A DNA stretch of 54,188 nucleotides from assembly GCA_002421845.1 (NCBI GenBank), contig DISL01000084.1, forward strand, positions 1 to 54,188, in the 5' to 3' direction. This document shows positions 9,395 through 17,653 of this stretch, one piece after another; within the stretch, counting starts at the first letter, position 1, and each line of letters starts with the position of its first letter. Source of the stretch: Epsilonproteobacteria bacterium UBA6211 (GTDB lineage: Bacteria; Campylobacterota; Campylobacteria; Campylobacterales; Arcobacteraceae). The notes below the pieces were generated by a model. The model ran no database searches and had not been told where the DNA came from. It was given only the letters and a program-made list of their open reading frames with translations. A program made the position numbers and the translations under genes.

Positions 9395-9967
9395 ATGAAA
9401 TACAATTTATCAAAATTTGAAAATTTAGTACAAACATTTGAAAGTCTTCCCACAATAGGTAAAAAAACAGCGGAACGCCTTGCCTATCATATAGCAATAA
9501 GCGACCCATTCTTGGGCAAAAAACTCTCGTTTGCCATAGAAAATGCTATAAAACACGTAAGAAAGTGTACAAATTGCGGTTTTCTTTGTGAAGATGAATT
9601 ATGCAATATTTGCTTGGATGAATCAAGAGACAATGTCATACTTTGTATTGTCCAAAATCCAAAAGATATATTTGCCATAGAAGAATCAAGTAGCTTTAAC
9701 GGTAAATATTTTGTACTGGAAGAATTAAACAATGACAATATTACTGCACTAAAAAATATTGTAACCTCACATAATGTACAAGAAGTTATTTTTGCTATAA
9801 CTCCATCTTTGGCAAACGAAGCTTTTATTTTGTATATCGAAGATAAGCTAAGCAATAATAATATAAAATTTACAAAAATTGCTCAAGGTGTACCTACGGG
9901 AGTCAGCTTAGAAAATGTTGATTTGTTATCTTTGGCTAAATCTATAGAAATAAGGGTTAAAGCTTGA
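9395..9967 (+). CDS. recR: Recombination protein RecR
   Basis: A 190-aa recombinational repair protein that acts with RecO/RecF in loading RecA. Visible are the N-terminal helix-hairpin-helix (SLPTIGKKTAERLAYH), a C4 zinc finger (CTNCGFLCEDELCNIC) and a Toprim domain starting near ILCIVQNPKD. The start at 9395 aligns with the usual RecR N-terminus, about 20 residues before the PTIG motif; an upstream in-frame ATG at 9344 would add 17 atypical residues. A TATAAT at 9382-9387 lies so close that the mRNA may have almost no leader. Confidence 0.95.
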   Translation: MKYNLSKFENLVQTFESLPTIGKKTAERLAYHIAISDPFLGKKLSFAIENAIKHVRKCTNCGFLCEDELCNICLDESRDNVILCIVQNPKDIFAIEESSSFNGKYFVLEELNNDNITALKNIVTSHNVQEVIFAITPSLANEAFILYIEDKLSNNNIKFTKIAQGVPTGVSLENVDLLSLAKSIEIRVKA

Positions 9968-10137
9968 ATACGAATAGAATAGTATGTCAAAAATGTATCC
10001 ACTATTTTGTGACGTGGGAACCTTCAAAACCTCACGGTTGTAAAGCATACGGTTTTAAATCAAAAACTATACCGTCAATGGTCGTAAAACAAAGTAGCGG
10101 ATATGATTGTTCGTTTTATGAATTAAAAAGTAAATAA
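9964..10137 (+). CDS. Small four-cysteine protein (57 aa), conserved type
   Basis: A TTG start at 9964 overlaps the recR stop as TTGA, with AGGG 7 nt upstream. The protein has C8-x2-C11, then PHGCKAYGFKSK with C26, and a late C49 in GYDCSFY. The pattern CxxC…GCkAYGFKSK…PS…V…SG..C..F matches, from memory, a small widespread proteobacterial protein often mislabelled uracil-DNA glycosylase. A zinc site made by the four cysteines is inferred. Cotranscription with recR is likely; a terminator follows at once. Confidence 0.75.
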   Translation: MNTNRIVCQKCIHYFVTWEPSKPHGCKAYGFKSKTIPSMVVKQSSGYDCSFYELKSK

Positions 10138-10160
10138 AAGGTATCATACAGATACTTTTT
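10136..10160 (+). terminator. Rho-independent terminator after recR operon
   Basis: AAAAGGTATC and GATACTTTTT form a 10-bp stem (one G-U) around a 5-nt loop and end in five T. It begins inside the stop codon of the 57-aa gene. Confidence 0.75.
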
Positions 10161-10176
10161 ACGTTTAAGGCTTGAT

Positions 10177-11670
10177 ATGATAAAAATAATACAAGATAAA
10201 GTTGAAGTACTAACAAAAGGCAAACCTGAGATTATGAAACTGTGGCTTGATGATAAGGAAGTAGTTTCAATACTCGATAATCATCACATAAATCACGGTT
10301 TTTTTATAAAAAATTATGCCGTTGAAATACTTGAATACTATATCGGTGTAATAACCGGAGAAAAAAACATAGGTGATTGCCCTGTAATTACAAAGCTTAT
10401 TAGTTATCTAAAAGGTAAAAATATCAAAGCTTCAGAATTGTTCTTTATTTGTAATGGATTTAAAAAAGCAGTTATCAATTATTTTTATCAAATAAATTTA
10501 AATAATAAAGAAATTTTAGATTCAATAGAGTATATTTTTGACCAAAATTTCGCAGGTGTATTGCAAAAATATTCACAAAGCATAGATGATGTAGAGGTAA
10601 AACTTGATAAATCTTTGAGTATAGTGGATAAATATATAATTATGTCAAGTACCGATGAAAAAGGTATTATTCTTTATGCTTCAGAAGCATTTTGTAATAT
10701 CAGCGGATATACGAAAAAAGAGCTTCTAGGTAGCCCACACAATATAGTAAGACACCCTGATATGTCGAAAAATCTATTTGAAAACATGTGGAACACGATT
10801 CAAAGCGGAAAAGTGTGGCACGGTGAAATAAAAAATATGAAAAAAAACGGTGAAGCCTATTGGGTAGATGCTACCATAGAGCCACGATTCGATATAAATG
10901 GGCGAATAATAGGTTATGACGCCATAAGACAGGATATTACATCCAAAAAACTAGTGCAAGAACAACAATCCGTCTTGATAGAACAATCAAAAAGTGCTGC
11001 TATGGGAGAGATGATTTCTATGATTGCCCATCAATGGCGTCAACCTCTTCAAGCGGTATCCATTTTAGTTCAAAAATTATCGGTTACCAAAATGCTTGAA
11101 GGCGATATAAGTGATGAGCTACTAGACCAAGTGGTAGATGATGTGGCTAAACAACTTGATTATATGTCCAAAACCATAGATGATTTTAGAGATTTCTTTA
11201 GACCTGATAAGGCAAAAGAGTTTATCAAAGTTTCATTGCTTATCGAAAAAGCAAAAGATTTCTTACAATATATGATGAAAACAGATAGTATTGCATTTAA
11301 AGTTGAAGCTTTAAGCGAAGACGTAAATGTGGCAATACATATCAACGAAGTAATACAAGTGTTGATAAATATCATCAAAAATGCAAGAGATGCAATGATG
11401 ATTAACAATACGGACAATAGAAAAATAAACGTCAGATACTACACAAAAGATAAAAATTGTATTATCGAAATAGAAGATAATGCCGGTGGTATTCCAGACA
11501 ATATCAAAAACAAAATTTTTGACCCTTATTTTTCGACCAAAACAAACAAAAACGGCACAGGACTTGGACTATATATGTGTAAAACTATTATTGAACAACA
11601 TTCAAACGGTAAAATATACGTAGATAATACTGCTAACGGTGCTAAATTTACTATTGAGTTACCACTTTAA
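10177..11670 (+). CDS. Cytoplasmic PAS-domain sensor histidine kinase (orphan)
   Basis: A 497-aa kinase with no membrane span. Residues 1-140 are helical and unassigned. A PAS domain follows (about 150-258) with the Aer-like signature FCNISGYTKKEL and HNIVRHPDM, which in Aer relatives binds FAD and senses redox state. The H-box is MIAHQWRQPL with H285 as the likely phosphorylation site, then an HATPase domain with N-box NIIKNARDAM, DNAGGIP and GTGLGLYM. No response regulator is adjacent. It lies 11 nt before the dUTPase gene and probably shares its mRNA. Confidence 0.92.
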   Translation: MIKIIQDKVEVLTKGKPEIMKLWLDDKEVVSILDNHHINHGFFIKNYAVEILEYYIGVITGEKNIGDCPVITKLISYLKGKNIKASELFFICNGFKKAVINYFYQINLNNKEILDSIEYIFDQNFAGVLQKYSQSIDDVEVKLDKSLSIVDKYIIMSSTDEKGIILYASEAFCNISGYTKKELLGSPHNIVRHPDMSKNLFENMWNTIQSGKVWHGEIKNMKKNGEAYWVDATIEPRFDINGRIIGYDAIRQDITSKKLVQEQQSVLIEQSKSAAMGEMISMIAHQWRQPLQAVSILVQKLSVTKMLEGDISDELLDQVVDDVAKQLDYMSKTIDDFRDFFRPDKAKEFIKVSLLIEKAKDFLQYMMKTDSIAFKVEALSEDVNVAIHINEVIQVLINIIKNARDAMMINNTDNRKINVRYYTKDKNCIIEIEDNAGGIPDNIKNKIFDPYFSTKTNKNGTGLGLYMCKTIIEQHSNGKIYVDNTANGAKFTIELPL

Positions 11671-11681
11671 AGGAGAATAAA

Positions 11682-12599
11682 TTGTTATATGAAGAATTGA
11701 AAGTAATTAGTAAAAAATTAGGATTTAATACTATTGATGAATTTGGAACATACATAGGAGTAACACCTGCCGATGTGTTGAGATGGCAAGAAACAGACGA
11801 AGTTCCATATACGGTATCGCTCATAATTCATCTTTTAAAAGGTGAGAAAAAACTCCCTTTTGACTCAAATTTAGATAATTTAGTAGAAGAGTGCCTACCT
11901 TTAGCAAAACTTCTTGATGAAGCATCAAGTTTCCCGCATAAACTTGAAGAGATGTTTTTATTACAAAAACAGCTCAATGATTCAACAAACGGCAAAAACT
12001 GGGAATTAGGTATAAACAAATTTGACAAAGAGATAAATTGGCTTAGATGTATCCATATGGAAGTAGCTGAACTTATAGAATCCACTCCATGGAAACACTG
12101 GAAAAATATAAAAGCAGAACCTGATTTGGACAATATTCATATAGAACTTGTAGATATTTGGCACTTTTTGATGAGTTTTTTATTACAAGAAACAAACGTA
12201 CCAAAAGCCGTTTCACTTGTAAATACCCATTGTATATACGAAGCAATGAGCGAAATAGATATGAAACTCGTTGTAAAAGAGGCTGAAAAGCTATCATACA
12301 TATCACTTGCTATAGACACAGGTAATATGCCTATATTTAGCGGTATAGAGAGATTTATAGACCAGTTTTTTAGATGTTGTAAACTAAGTGGGCTAAGTTT
12401 TACTTGGTTACAAAAGCTTTATATCGGTAAAAACTGCCTAAATCAGTTTAGACAAGACAACGGATACAAAGAGGGTCTATACAAAAAGATTTGGGACGGT
12501 AAAGAAGACAATGTTGTCTTAATAGAAATCTTAAATTCTATTGAAGATGCAAATTTTAAAAATGTTTATGAGAGATTACAAAGTGCTTATAAGGCATAA
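11682..12599 (+). CDS. dut: Dimeric all-alpha dUTP diphosphatase with N-terminal helix-turn-helix
   Basis: Hydrolyses dUTP to dUMP and pyrophosphate. The all-alpha dUTPase core runs from about residue 85 and shows QKQLNDSTNGKNW, EVAELIESTPWKHW, ELVDIWHF and the C-terminal FRQDNGYKEG…WDGKEDN. Residues 1-60 are extra: KLGFNTIDEFGTYIGVTPADVLRW followed by VPYTVSLIIHLL (split here) looks like an XRE-type helix-turn-helix. The TTG at 11682 has AGGAG 6 nt upstream, so the long form is the likely product; the core alone would be close to the usual ~230 aa. Confidence 0.88.
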   Translation: MLYEELKVISKKLGFNTIDEFGTYIGVTPADVLRWQETDEVPYTVSLIIHLLKGEKKLPFDSNLDNLVEECLPLAKLLDEASSFPHKLEEMFLLQKQLNDSTNGKNWELGINKFDKEINWLRCIHMEVAELIESTPWKHWKNIKAEPDLDNIHIELVDIWHFLMSFLLQETNVPKAVSLVNTHCIYEAMSEIDMKLVVKEAEKLSYISLAIDTGNMPIFSGIERFIDQFFRCCKLSGLSFTWLQKLYIGKNCLNQFRQDNGYKEGLYKKIWDGKEDNVVLIEILNSIEDANFKNVYERLQSAYKA

Positions 12600-12644
12600 T
12601 TCAAGTCGTAAATTTTAAATCTATCAAATATAAAAAGGGATATT

Positions 12645-13091
12645 ATGAAAATATTATTAATTAAAGATGTTAAGAGTTTAGGTAAAACAGGTGAGATAAA
12701 AGAGGTAAAAGACGGCTACGGTCAAAATTTCTTAATAGCTAAAGGTTTTGCAAAAAGAGCAACTCCTGAAGTTATAGAAGAGTGGAAAAAAGAACAAGCC
12801 GAAATTGCAAAAAGATTACAAGAAGAGATAGACGAAGCAAAAGCAACAGCTAAGAAATTTGAAAATATCGTAGTTAAAATTACACATAAAATAGGTGCAA
12901 ACGGTGCGTTATTCGGTAGTGTAACAAAAGATGAGATAGCAGATGAACTAAAAAAACAACACGGTCTAGATATAGATAAAAAAGAGTTCAATATCAAAAC
13001 TGCTATCAAATCTACAGGTTTACATGAAGTTGACGTAAAACTAGGTCACGCAATACACGGAACACTAAAAGTTGAGATTATAGGAGCTTAA
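12645..13091 (+). CDS. rplI: 50S ribosomal protein L9
   Basis: A 148-aa L9 with the N-terminal motif LIKDVKSLGKTGEIKEVKDG and GYGQNFLIAKGFA, a long connecting helix (about 45-78) and the C-terminal rRNA-binding domain. It leads the rplI-hslV-hslU cluster typical of Campylobacterota. ATG start after AAGGG. Confidence 0.97.
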   Translation: MKILLIKDVKSLGKTGEIKEVKDGYGQNFLIAKGFAKRATPEVIEEWKKEQAEIAKRLQEEIDEAKATAKKFENIVVKITHKIGANGALFGSVTKDEIADELKKQHGLDIDKKEFNIKTAIKSTGLHEVDVKLGHAIHGTLKVEIIGA

Positions 13092-13092
13092 T

Positions 13093-13623
13093 GTGTTTGA
13101 TGCAACAACCATATTAGCTTACAGAACTGACGACTTAGCGGTAATCGGAGGTGACGGTCAAGTTACTTTCGGTAATACCGTACTAAAAAACAATGCAGTA
13201 AAAATCAGAAAACTATACAAAGACCAAATTTTAGCAGGTTTTGCAGGAAGCACTGCCGATGCCTTTAACCTTTTTGAGATGTTTGAAGGTCACCTTGAAA
13301 CAAAAAAAGGTGACTTACTTAAATCTGTAGTAGAGTTTAGTAAAGCATGGAGAAAAGATAAGGTTCTAAGAAGATTAGAAGCTATGATGATAGTTTTAAA
13401 TAGAGAAAATATTTTTATACTAAGCGGTAACGGCGATGTAGTTGAGCCTGAAGACGGCAAAATAGCAGCTATCGGAAGCGGTGGAAATTATGCACTAAGT
13501 AGTGCCAAAGCACTAGACAAACACGCCAAACTATCTCCAGAAGATCTTGTAAAAGAATCCCTAATGATAGCAGGGGAACTTTGTATTTACACAAACCAAA
13601 ATATAAGACTATTGACAATATAA
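13093..13623 (+). CDS. hslV: ATP-dependent protease subunit HslV (ClpQ)
   Basis: Threonine-protease subunit of the HslUV degradation complex, 176 aa. The sequence opens MFDATTILAYR; the nucleophile is the first Thr of TTILAYR, so a four-residue propeptide must be removed, not only Met as in the MTT form. IGGDGQVTFGN and GFAGSTADAF are conserved. GTG start 1 nt after the rplI stop. Confidence 0.96.
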   Translation: MFDATTILAYRTDDLAVIGGDGQVTFGNTVLKNNAVKIRKLYKDQILAGFAGSTADAFNLFEMFEGHLETKKGDLLKSVVEFSKAWRKDKVLRRLEAMMIVLNRENIFILSGNGDVVEPEDGKIAAIGSGGNYALSSAKALDKHAKLSPEDLVKESLMIAGELCIYTNQNIRLLTI

Positions 13624-13627
13624 ATCA

Positions 13628-13693
13628 AGAGTCGTTAATCGTGAGTCGTGAGTAGCATTTCTATTCACAACTTACGACTTACGATTCACGAAT
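13628..13693. repeat. Intergenic heptad-repeat hairpin, CGTGAGT type
   Basis: Left arm units read TCGTTAA, TCGTGAG, TCGTGAG. Right arm units read ATTCACA, ACTTACG, ACTTACG, ATTCACG. The reverse complement of the right arm matches the left with scattered changes, giving a stem of roughly 25 bp around a short loop. It lies between hslV and hslU, whose spacing is otherwise tight, and is the sister of 8121-8188. Confidence 0.75.
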
Positions 13694-13712
13694 AAAAACG
13701 GAGTTTTTTAAC

Positions 13713-15041
13713 ATGAATATGACACCAAGAGAAATTGTAAAATATTTAGATGACTATATTATAGGTCAACATGATGCAAAAAAAACTATAGCATTGGCTC
13801 TAAGAAGCAGATATAGAAGAATGAGTCTAACAAATGAACTTCAAGAAGAAATTACACCTAAAAATATCCTAATGATAGGAAGTACTGGAGTAGGTAAAAC
13901 AGAAATCGCAAGACGTTTGGCAAAGATGATGAATCTACCTTTTGTAAAAGTTGAAGCAAGTAAATATACGGAAGTTGGTTTTGTAGGTCGTGATGTTGAA
14001 TCTATGGTAAGAGATTTGGTTTTTGAATCAATAAATCTAGTAACAAAAGAATACGAAGAAAAAATAGAAGACCAAATAACCAACGAAGTAAATAGAGTAA
14101 TAATAGAAAAACTAGTCCCTCCATTACCGCAAGGTGCAACAGAACATGCCAAAGAGTCATTTATAACTACATTTAATAAAATGGAAGCGAAGCTTTTAAA
14201 CGGTGAACTTGATGATAAAAAAATAGAAATTGAAGTATCAAAAAAAGCAAGTGTAGAGATAATAGATAGCAATCTTCCCCTTGATATGAGTGCGGTTCAA
14301 GAGTCACTAAACAAAATGTTAGGCGGACTAAACAAAGACAAAATCAAAAAAGAGGTCACCATAAAAGATGCTAAGACTATTCTTAGAAGTGAAGTAAGCG
14401 ATAGACTACTTGATAAAGAATCACTGAAAATTGAAGCACTTAAACGTGCCCAAAACGGCGGTATTATTTTTATTGATGAGATAGATAAAATCGCTTCAAG
14501 TTCAGACGGCAGAAAGTCAGACCCAAGTAAAGAGGGTGTTCAAAGGGATTTATTACCTATAGTTGAAGGAAGTACGGTAAATACAAAGTTTGGTCAAGTA
14601 AAAACAGACCATGTACTTTTTATAGCTGCAGGAGCATTTCATGTAAGCAAACCAAGTGACTTACTACCTGAACTCCAAGGTAGATTTCCACTTCGTGTAG
14701 AGCTACAACCTCTTGATGAAGAAGCACTGTACAAAATACTGACAAGTACCAAAAACTCACTACTTAGACAATATCAAGCACTTCTTGGCGTAGAGGGTGT
14801 AGAACTTGAATTTAATGACGAATCTATAAAAGCACTAGCAAAATTTTGTCTAAATGCAAATGAAAAAGCAGAGGATATAGGGGCTAGAAGACTTCATACT
14901 GTTTTGGAAAAGGTACTAGAAGATATAAGTTTTGATGCAGATATGCACAAAGGTGAGAAAATAATAGTCACAAAAGAACTTGTTGAAGAAAAACTAGGCA
15001 GTATAGTAGAAAGTGAAGATATGACGAGATACATACTTTAG
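13713..15041 (+). CDS. hslU: ATPase subunit HslU (ClpY) of the HslUV protease
   Basis: AAA+ unfoldase that feeds substrates to HslV; 442 aa, normal length. Conserved N-terminus MTPREIVKYLDDYIIGQ, Walker A GSTGVGKTE, an intermediate I-domain (about 110-235), Walker B GGIIFIDEIDK and sensor-2 GARRLHT. It would normally follow hslV directly; a heptad hairpin separates the two. GGAG about 9 nt before the first ATG. Confidence 0.97.
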   Translation: MNMTPREIVKYLDDYIIGQHDAKKTIALALRSRYRRMSLTNELQEEITPKNILMIGSTGVGKTEIARRLAKMMNLPFVKVEASKYTEVGFVGRDVESMVRDLVFESINLVTKEYEEKIEDQITNEVNRVIIEKLVPPLPQGATEHAKESFITTFNKMEAKLLNGELDDKKIEIEVSKKASVEIIDSNLPLDMSAVQESLNKMLGGLNKDKIKKEVTIKDAKTILRSEVSDRLLDKESLKIEALKRAQNGGIIFIDEIDKIASSSDGRKSDPSKEGVQRDLLPIVEGSTVNTKFGQVKTDHVLFIAAGAFHVSKPSDLLPELQGRFPLRVELQPLDEEALYKILTSTKNSLLRQYQALLGVEGVELEFNDESIKALAKFCLNANEKAEDIGARRLHTVLEKVLEDISFDADMHKGEKIIVTKELVEEKLGSIVESEDMTRYIL

Positions 15042-15089
15042 GTGATAGTGAAGATTAACAACTAAAACCTATTTTAAGCAATTAATCGT

Positions 15090-15095
15090 TATAAT
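15090..15095 (+). promoter_or_regulatory. Candidate -10 box for the 102-aa gene and tatD
   Basis: TATAAT lies 25 nt before the ATG at 15121, preceded by an AT-rich stretch without a clear -35. This fits a new transcript starting after hslU. Confidence 0.45.
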
Positions 15096-15120
15096 CAAAA
15101 AAAATTATTTGGAGCTTCCA

Positions 15121-15429
15121 ATGAACATAGTAACATTTGGCGAAATAGATGACAAATACATAGACCCTAAACACAAAGTTGTACATTTTCAAAGCGGTTG
15201 TGACGATAAAGTTGCTGATGTTGCCGTTATAGATATAAATACTATTTTTGACTATGAAGAAAATAAATCTCACGCTTGTAAGGATAAATACGTATCTGTT
15301 GCTATTATAGATGATGATAGCGATTATGATGCATTCAAAAACTTCGGTATTGATGCTTGGATTCAAAGAGATGAACTTGCTGAACTTAATAGTTTATTGA
15401 ATTTAATTGAAAAAAGGTTTTTATCATAA
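15121..15429 (+). CDS. Unknown 102-aa protein
   Basis: GGAG lies 6 nt before the ATG at 15121, which decides the start over a TTG at 15109 that overlaps the ribosome site. The acidic protein alternates beta-type segments (DVAVIDINTIF, YVSVAIIDDD, IDAWIQRD) with helices, loosely like a small alpha/beta receiver-type fold, but no phosphorylatable pattern is clear. No family is recognised. Its stop TAA overlaps the proposed ATA start of tatD, so translation of the two is probably coupled. Confidence 0.7.
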   Translation: MNIVTFGEIDDKYIDPKHKVVHFQSGCDDKVADVAVIDINTIFDYEENKSHACKDKYVSVAIIDDDSDYDAFKNFGIDAWIQRDELAELNSLLNLIEKRFLS

Positions 15430-16199
15430 TTATCGATACCCATTGCCATTTAGATCATTGCGACTATTATAATGATCTTGACGAAGTTATCAAACGCTCC
15501 TTTGAAGCAGGTGTGGAAAAAATTATTATTCCTGCCGCTTCTTTGGAAGACCTTCCAAGAGCCGTACAAATATCACAAACTTATGAGAATGTTTACTTTA
15601 GTGTAGGCATCCATCCTTACGATATAAAATCATTTGATATTGATGAACTAACCAAATATATATCCCATCCAAAGTGTATAGCAGTAGGTGAATGTGGACT
15701 TGACTACTATAGACTAGAAGGTAGCGAAGAAGAACAACTAGCCGAAAAACAACTCCAAGCAGAAGTTTTTATAAAGCAAATCGAACTCTCCAAGGAGTAT
15801 AAAAAACCTTTGATTGTTCACATCAGAGATGCTAGTAACGACTCATTGGAATTATTAAAACAATATGCTTCCGATGAATTAGGCGGTGTTTTACACTGTT
15901 ACAATGCCGATTCTCAACTTCTTGTACTAGCTAAAAAAAACTTTTATTTCGGTATAGGAGGAGTTCTTACTTTTAAAAATGCAAGAAAACTTATAGAGGT
16001 ATTACCGAAAATTCCACTAGATAAACTACTACTCGAAACAGATGCACCATACCTTACTCCTCACCCATTTAGAGGAACAAGAAACGAACCTGCATATACG
16101 AAATTAGTATGCGATAAAGTTGCAGAAATCTTAAATATGTCTAGCCAAGAGGTCGAAAATTTAACTACAAAAAATGCAAATAAACTTTTTAAGTTTTAA
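15426..16199 (+). CDS. tatD: TatD-family metal-dependent deoxyribonuclease, apparent ATA start
   Basis: A 257-aa TatD protein when begun at ATA 15426. This gives the N-terminus (M)IIDTHCHLD with the metal-binding H6-x-H8 of the family; other ligands appear in GECGLDYYR, PLIVHIRDA, HCYNAD and LETDAPYLTP. The first ordinary start codon in frame is GTG at 15513, which would remove the HxH motif; an in-frame stop at 15408 closes the region upstream, and no ATG, GTG or TTG lies between. AAGG sits 8 nt before the ATA. The enzyme itself is certain; the start codon is inferred. Confidence 0.9.
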   Translation: MIIDTHCHLDHCDYYNDLDEVIKRSFEAGVEKIIIPAASLEDLPRAVQISQTYENVYFSVGIHPYDIKSFDIDELTKYISHPKCIAVGECGLDYYRLEGSEEEQLAEKQLQAEVFIKQIELSKEYKKPLIVHIRDASNDSLELLKQYASDELGGVLHCYNADSQLLVLAKKNFYFGIGGVLTFKNARKLIEVLPKIPLDKLLLETDAPYLTPHPFRGTRNEPAYTKLVCDKVAEILNMSSQEVENLTTKNANKLFKF

Positions 16200-16204
16200 A
16201 ACGA

Positions 16205-16210
16205 TATAAT
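16205..16210 (+). promoter_or_regulatory. Candidate -10 box of the mltD envelope operon
   Basis: TATAAT lies 37 nt before the TTG start of mltD and directly after the tatD stop. No clear -35. Confidence 0.4.
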
Positions 16211-16246
16211 ATCTGTTACTTTTAACTTAATATTTTAGAGGTTGTT

Positions 16247-17653
16247 TTGCGTTTTTTATTAGTACTATTTCTCTTCACTTACTCTTTGTTTGGAACTCTT
16301 ATCAATTTAAGCGATAATACCCAAGACGATTTAAATATACTATATGAAATGGATATTGAACCTGACTTTATTACTGATTTAGAATTACAAAAATTATACT
16401 ACAATTTCACACTTAAAAGTAAAGACTACTTTATAGACAGCTACAATAACTCACTTATGATTATACCTACTATCAAGTCATTATTAGCAAAAGAAAATGT
16501 ACCTGCTACTATGCTATTTTTGGGTATGGCAGAATCAAATTTTGATATGAGAACAAAATCGAACATGGGTGCAAAAGGGTTATGGCAATTTATCCCTGAT
16601 ACCGCAAAAAGATATGGACTAAAAAACGATAAATATTTTGATGAAAGACTAGACATCGAAAAATCAACCATAGCAGCAGCTTCATATTTAAAAAATTTAC
16701 ACAATATTTTTGGAAAATGGTATCTTACGGCTATAGCATATAACTGCGGTGAAGGAAGGCTAATAGAGGGTATAACACGATTAAGTCTTGATTTATACGT
16801 ATCTGAAAATCCTGAATTTCAAGCCACAAAAGAGTATAGAGATTATAGAAATATTATCACTAAATACCAAACTAAACACTCAGGCTACAGTGAGCTTTAT
16901 AAGGTTTACGAAGAGGTCAAAAAATTAAAAATTAATTTCACGCTATCTGATTTATTAAGTGTACAAGAGGGTGAATCAAGACAATATATACCACCTGAAA
17001 GTAGAAATCATATCAAAAAGATTATATCTTTTGCTATGATGATGAACAAACAATTTGAACTTCATGAACAAAATCCACACTTATTAAACAGAGGCGTAAG
17101 TAATCTTATAGTACCTGTTCAAGCCAAAGGCGGAGTACATTTAAGAAGCATAGCAGAAGTTACAAATATCAATTACGATGACCTTTTATCGATTAACAGA
17201 CACCTAAAACAACAGTTTATTCCTATGGAAAAATCAACTTATCAAATATATTTACCATACTATGCTTTAAATACATATCAACAAAATGAAGGTAGTATAA
17301 AACAAGTAGAATACCATACTCACACCGTAGGTAAAGGTGATAATTTAGGTAAAATTGCACTACTTTACGGTGTGAGTTATAAAACGATTAAAGACTATAA
17401 TAAACTCAAATCGGACAATCTCAAACTCAAACAAGAGCTTGTTATACCTGTCCCTAAAGATTCTATCAAACACAATACAAAAATTGCTGTAGCAGAACCT
17501 AAAAAAAATAGGTTTGAATATATAGTAAAAAGAGGTGATACTCTAAAATCAATAGCATTAAATAACAAGATAGCCCTAAATAAGCTTATAAGCGATAATA
17601 AGCTAAAATCAATGACTATTTTTGAAGGAGATAAACTTGTTATCAATTATTAA
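16247..17653 (+). CDS. mltD: Membrane-bound lytic murein transglycosylase with two LysM domains
   Basis: Cleaves peptidoglycan glycan strands in the periplasm; 468 aa. Signal peptide at 1-16, an SLT domain (about 75-215) with catalytic E96 in GMAESNFDMRT, then SNMGAKGLWQFIP and AYNCGEGRL, and two C-terminal LysM repeats (starting HTVGKGDNLGKIA and YIVKRGDTLKSIA). TTG start with AGAGG 6 nt upstream. The 3' end overlaps rlpA by 17 nt. Confidence 0.93.
   Translation: MRFLLVLFLFTYSLFGTLINLSDNTQDDLNILYEMDIEPDFITDLELQKLYYNFTLKSKDYFIDSYNNSLMIIPTIKSLLAKENVPATMLFLGMAESNFDMRTKSNMGAKGLWQFIPDTAKRYGLKNDKYFDERLDIEKSTIAAASYLKNLHNIFGKWYLTAIAYNCGEGRLIEGITRLSLDLYVSENPEFQATKEYRDYRNIITKYQTKHSGYSELYKVYEEVKKLKINFTLSDLLSVQEGESRQYIPPESRNHIKKIISFAMMMNKQFELHEQNPHLLNRGVSNLIVPVQAKGGVHLRSIAEVTNINYDDLLSINRHLKQQFIPMEKSTYQIYLPYYALNTYQQNEGSIKQVEYHTHTVGKGDNLGKIALLYGVSYKTIKDYNKLKSDNLKLKQELVIPVPKDSIKHNTKIAVAEPKKNRFEYIVKRGDTLKSIALNNKIALNKLISDNKLKSMTIFEGDKLVINY

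Noticed and set aside
12600..12640. Another heptad element before rplI
   Set aside because: A short degenerate stretch (TCGTAAA, TTTTAAA) only; too few units and no pairing arm.
15082..15366. 94-codon minus-strand frame opposite the 102-aa gene
   Set aside because: The plus-strand gene has a good ribosome site, promoter box and coupling to tatD; the opposite frame has none of these.
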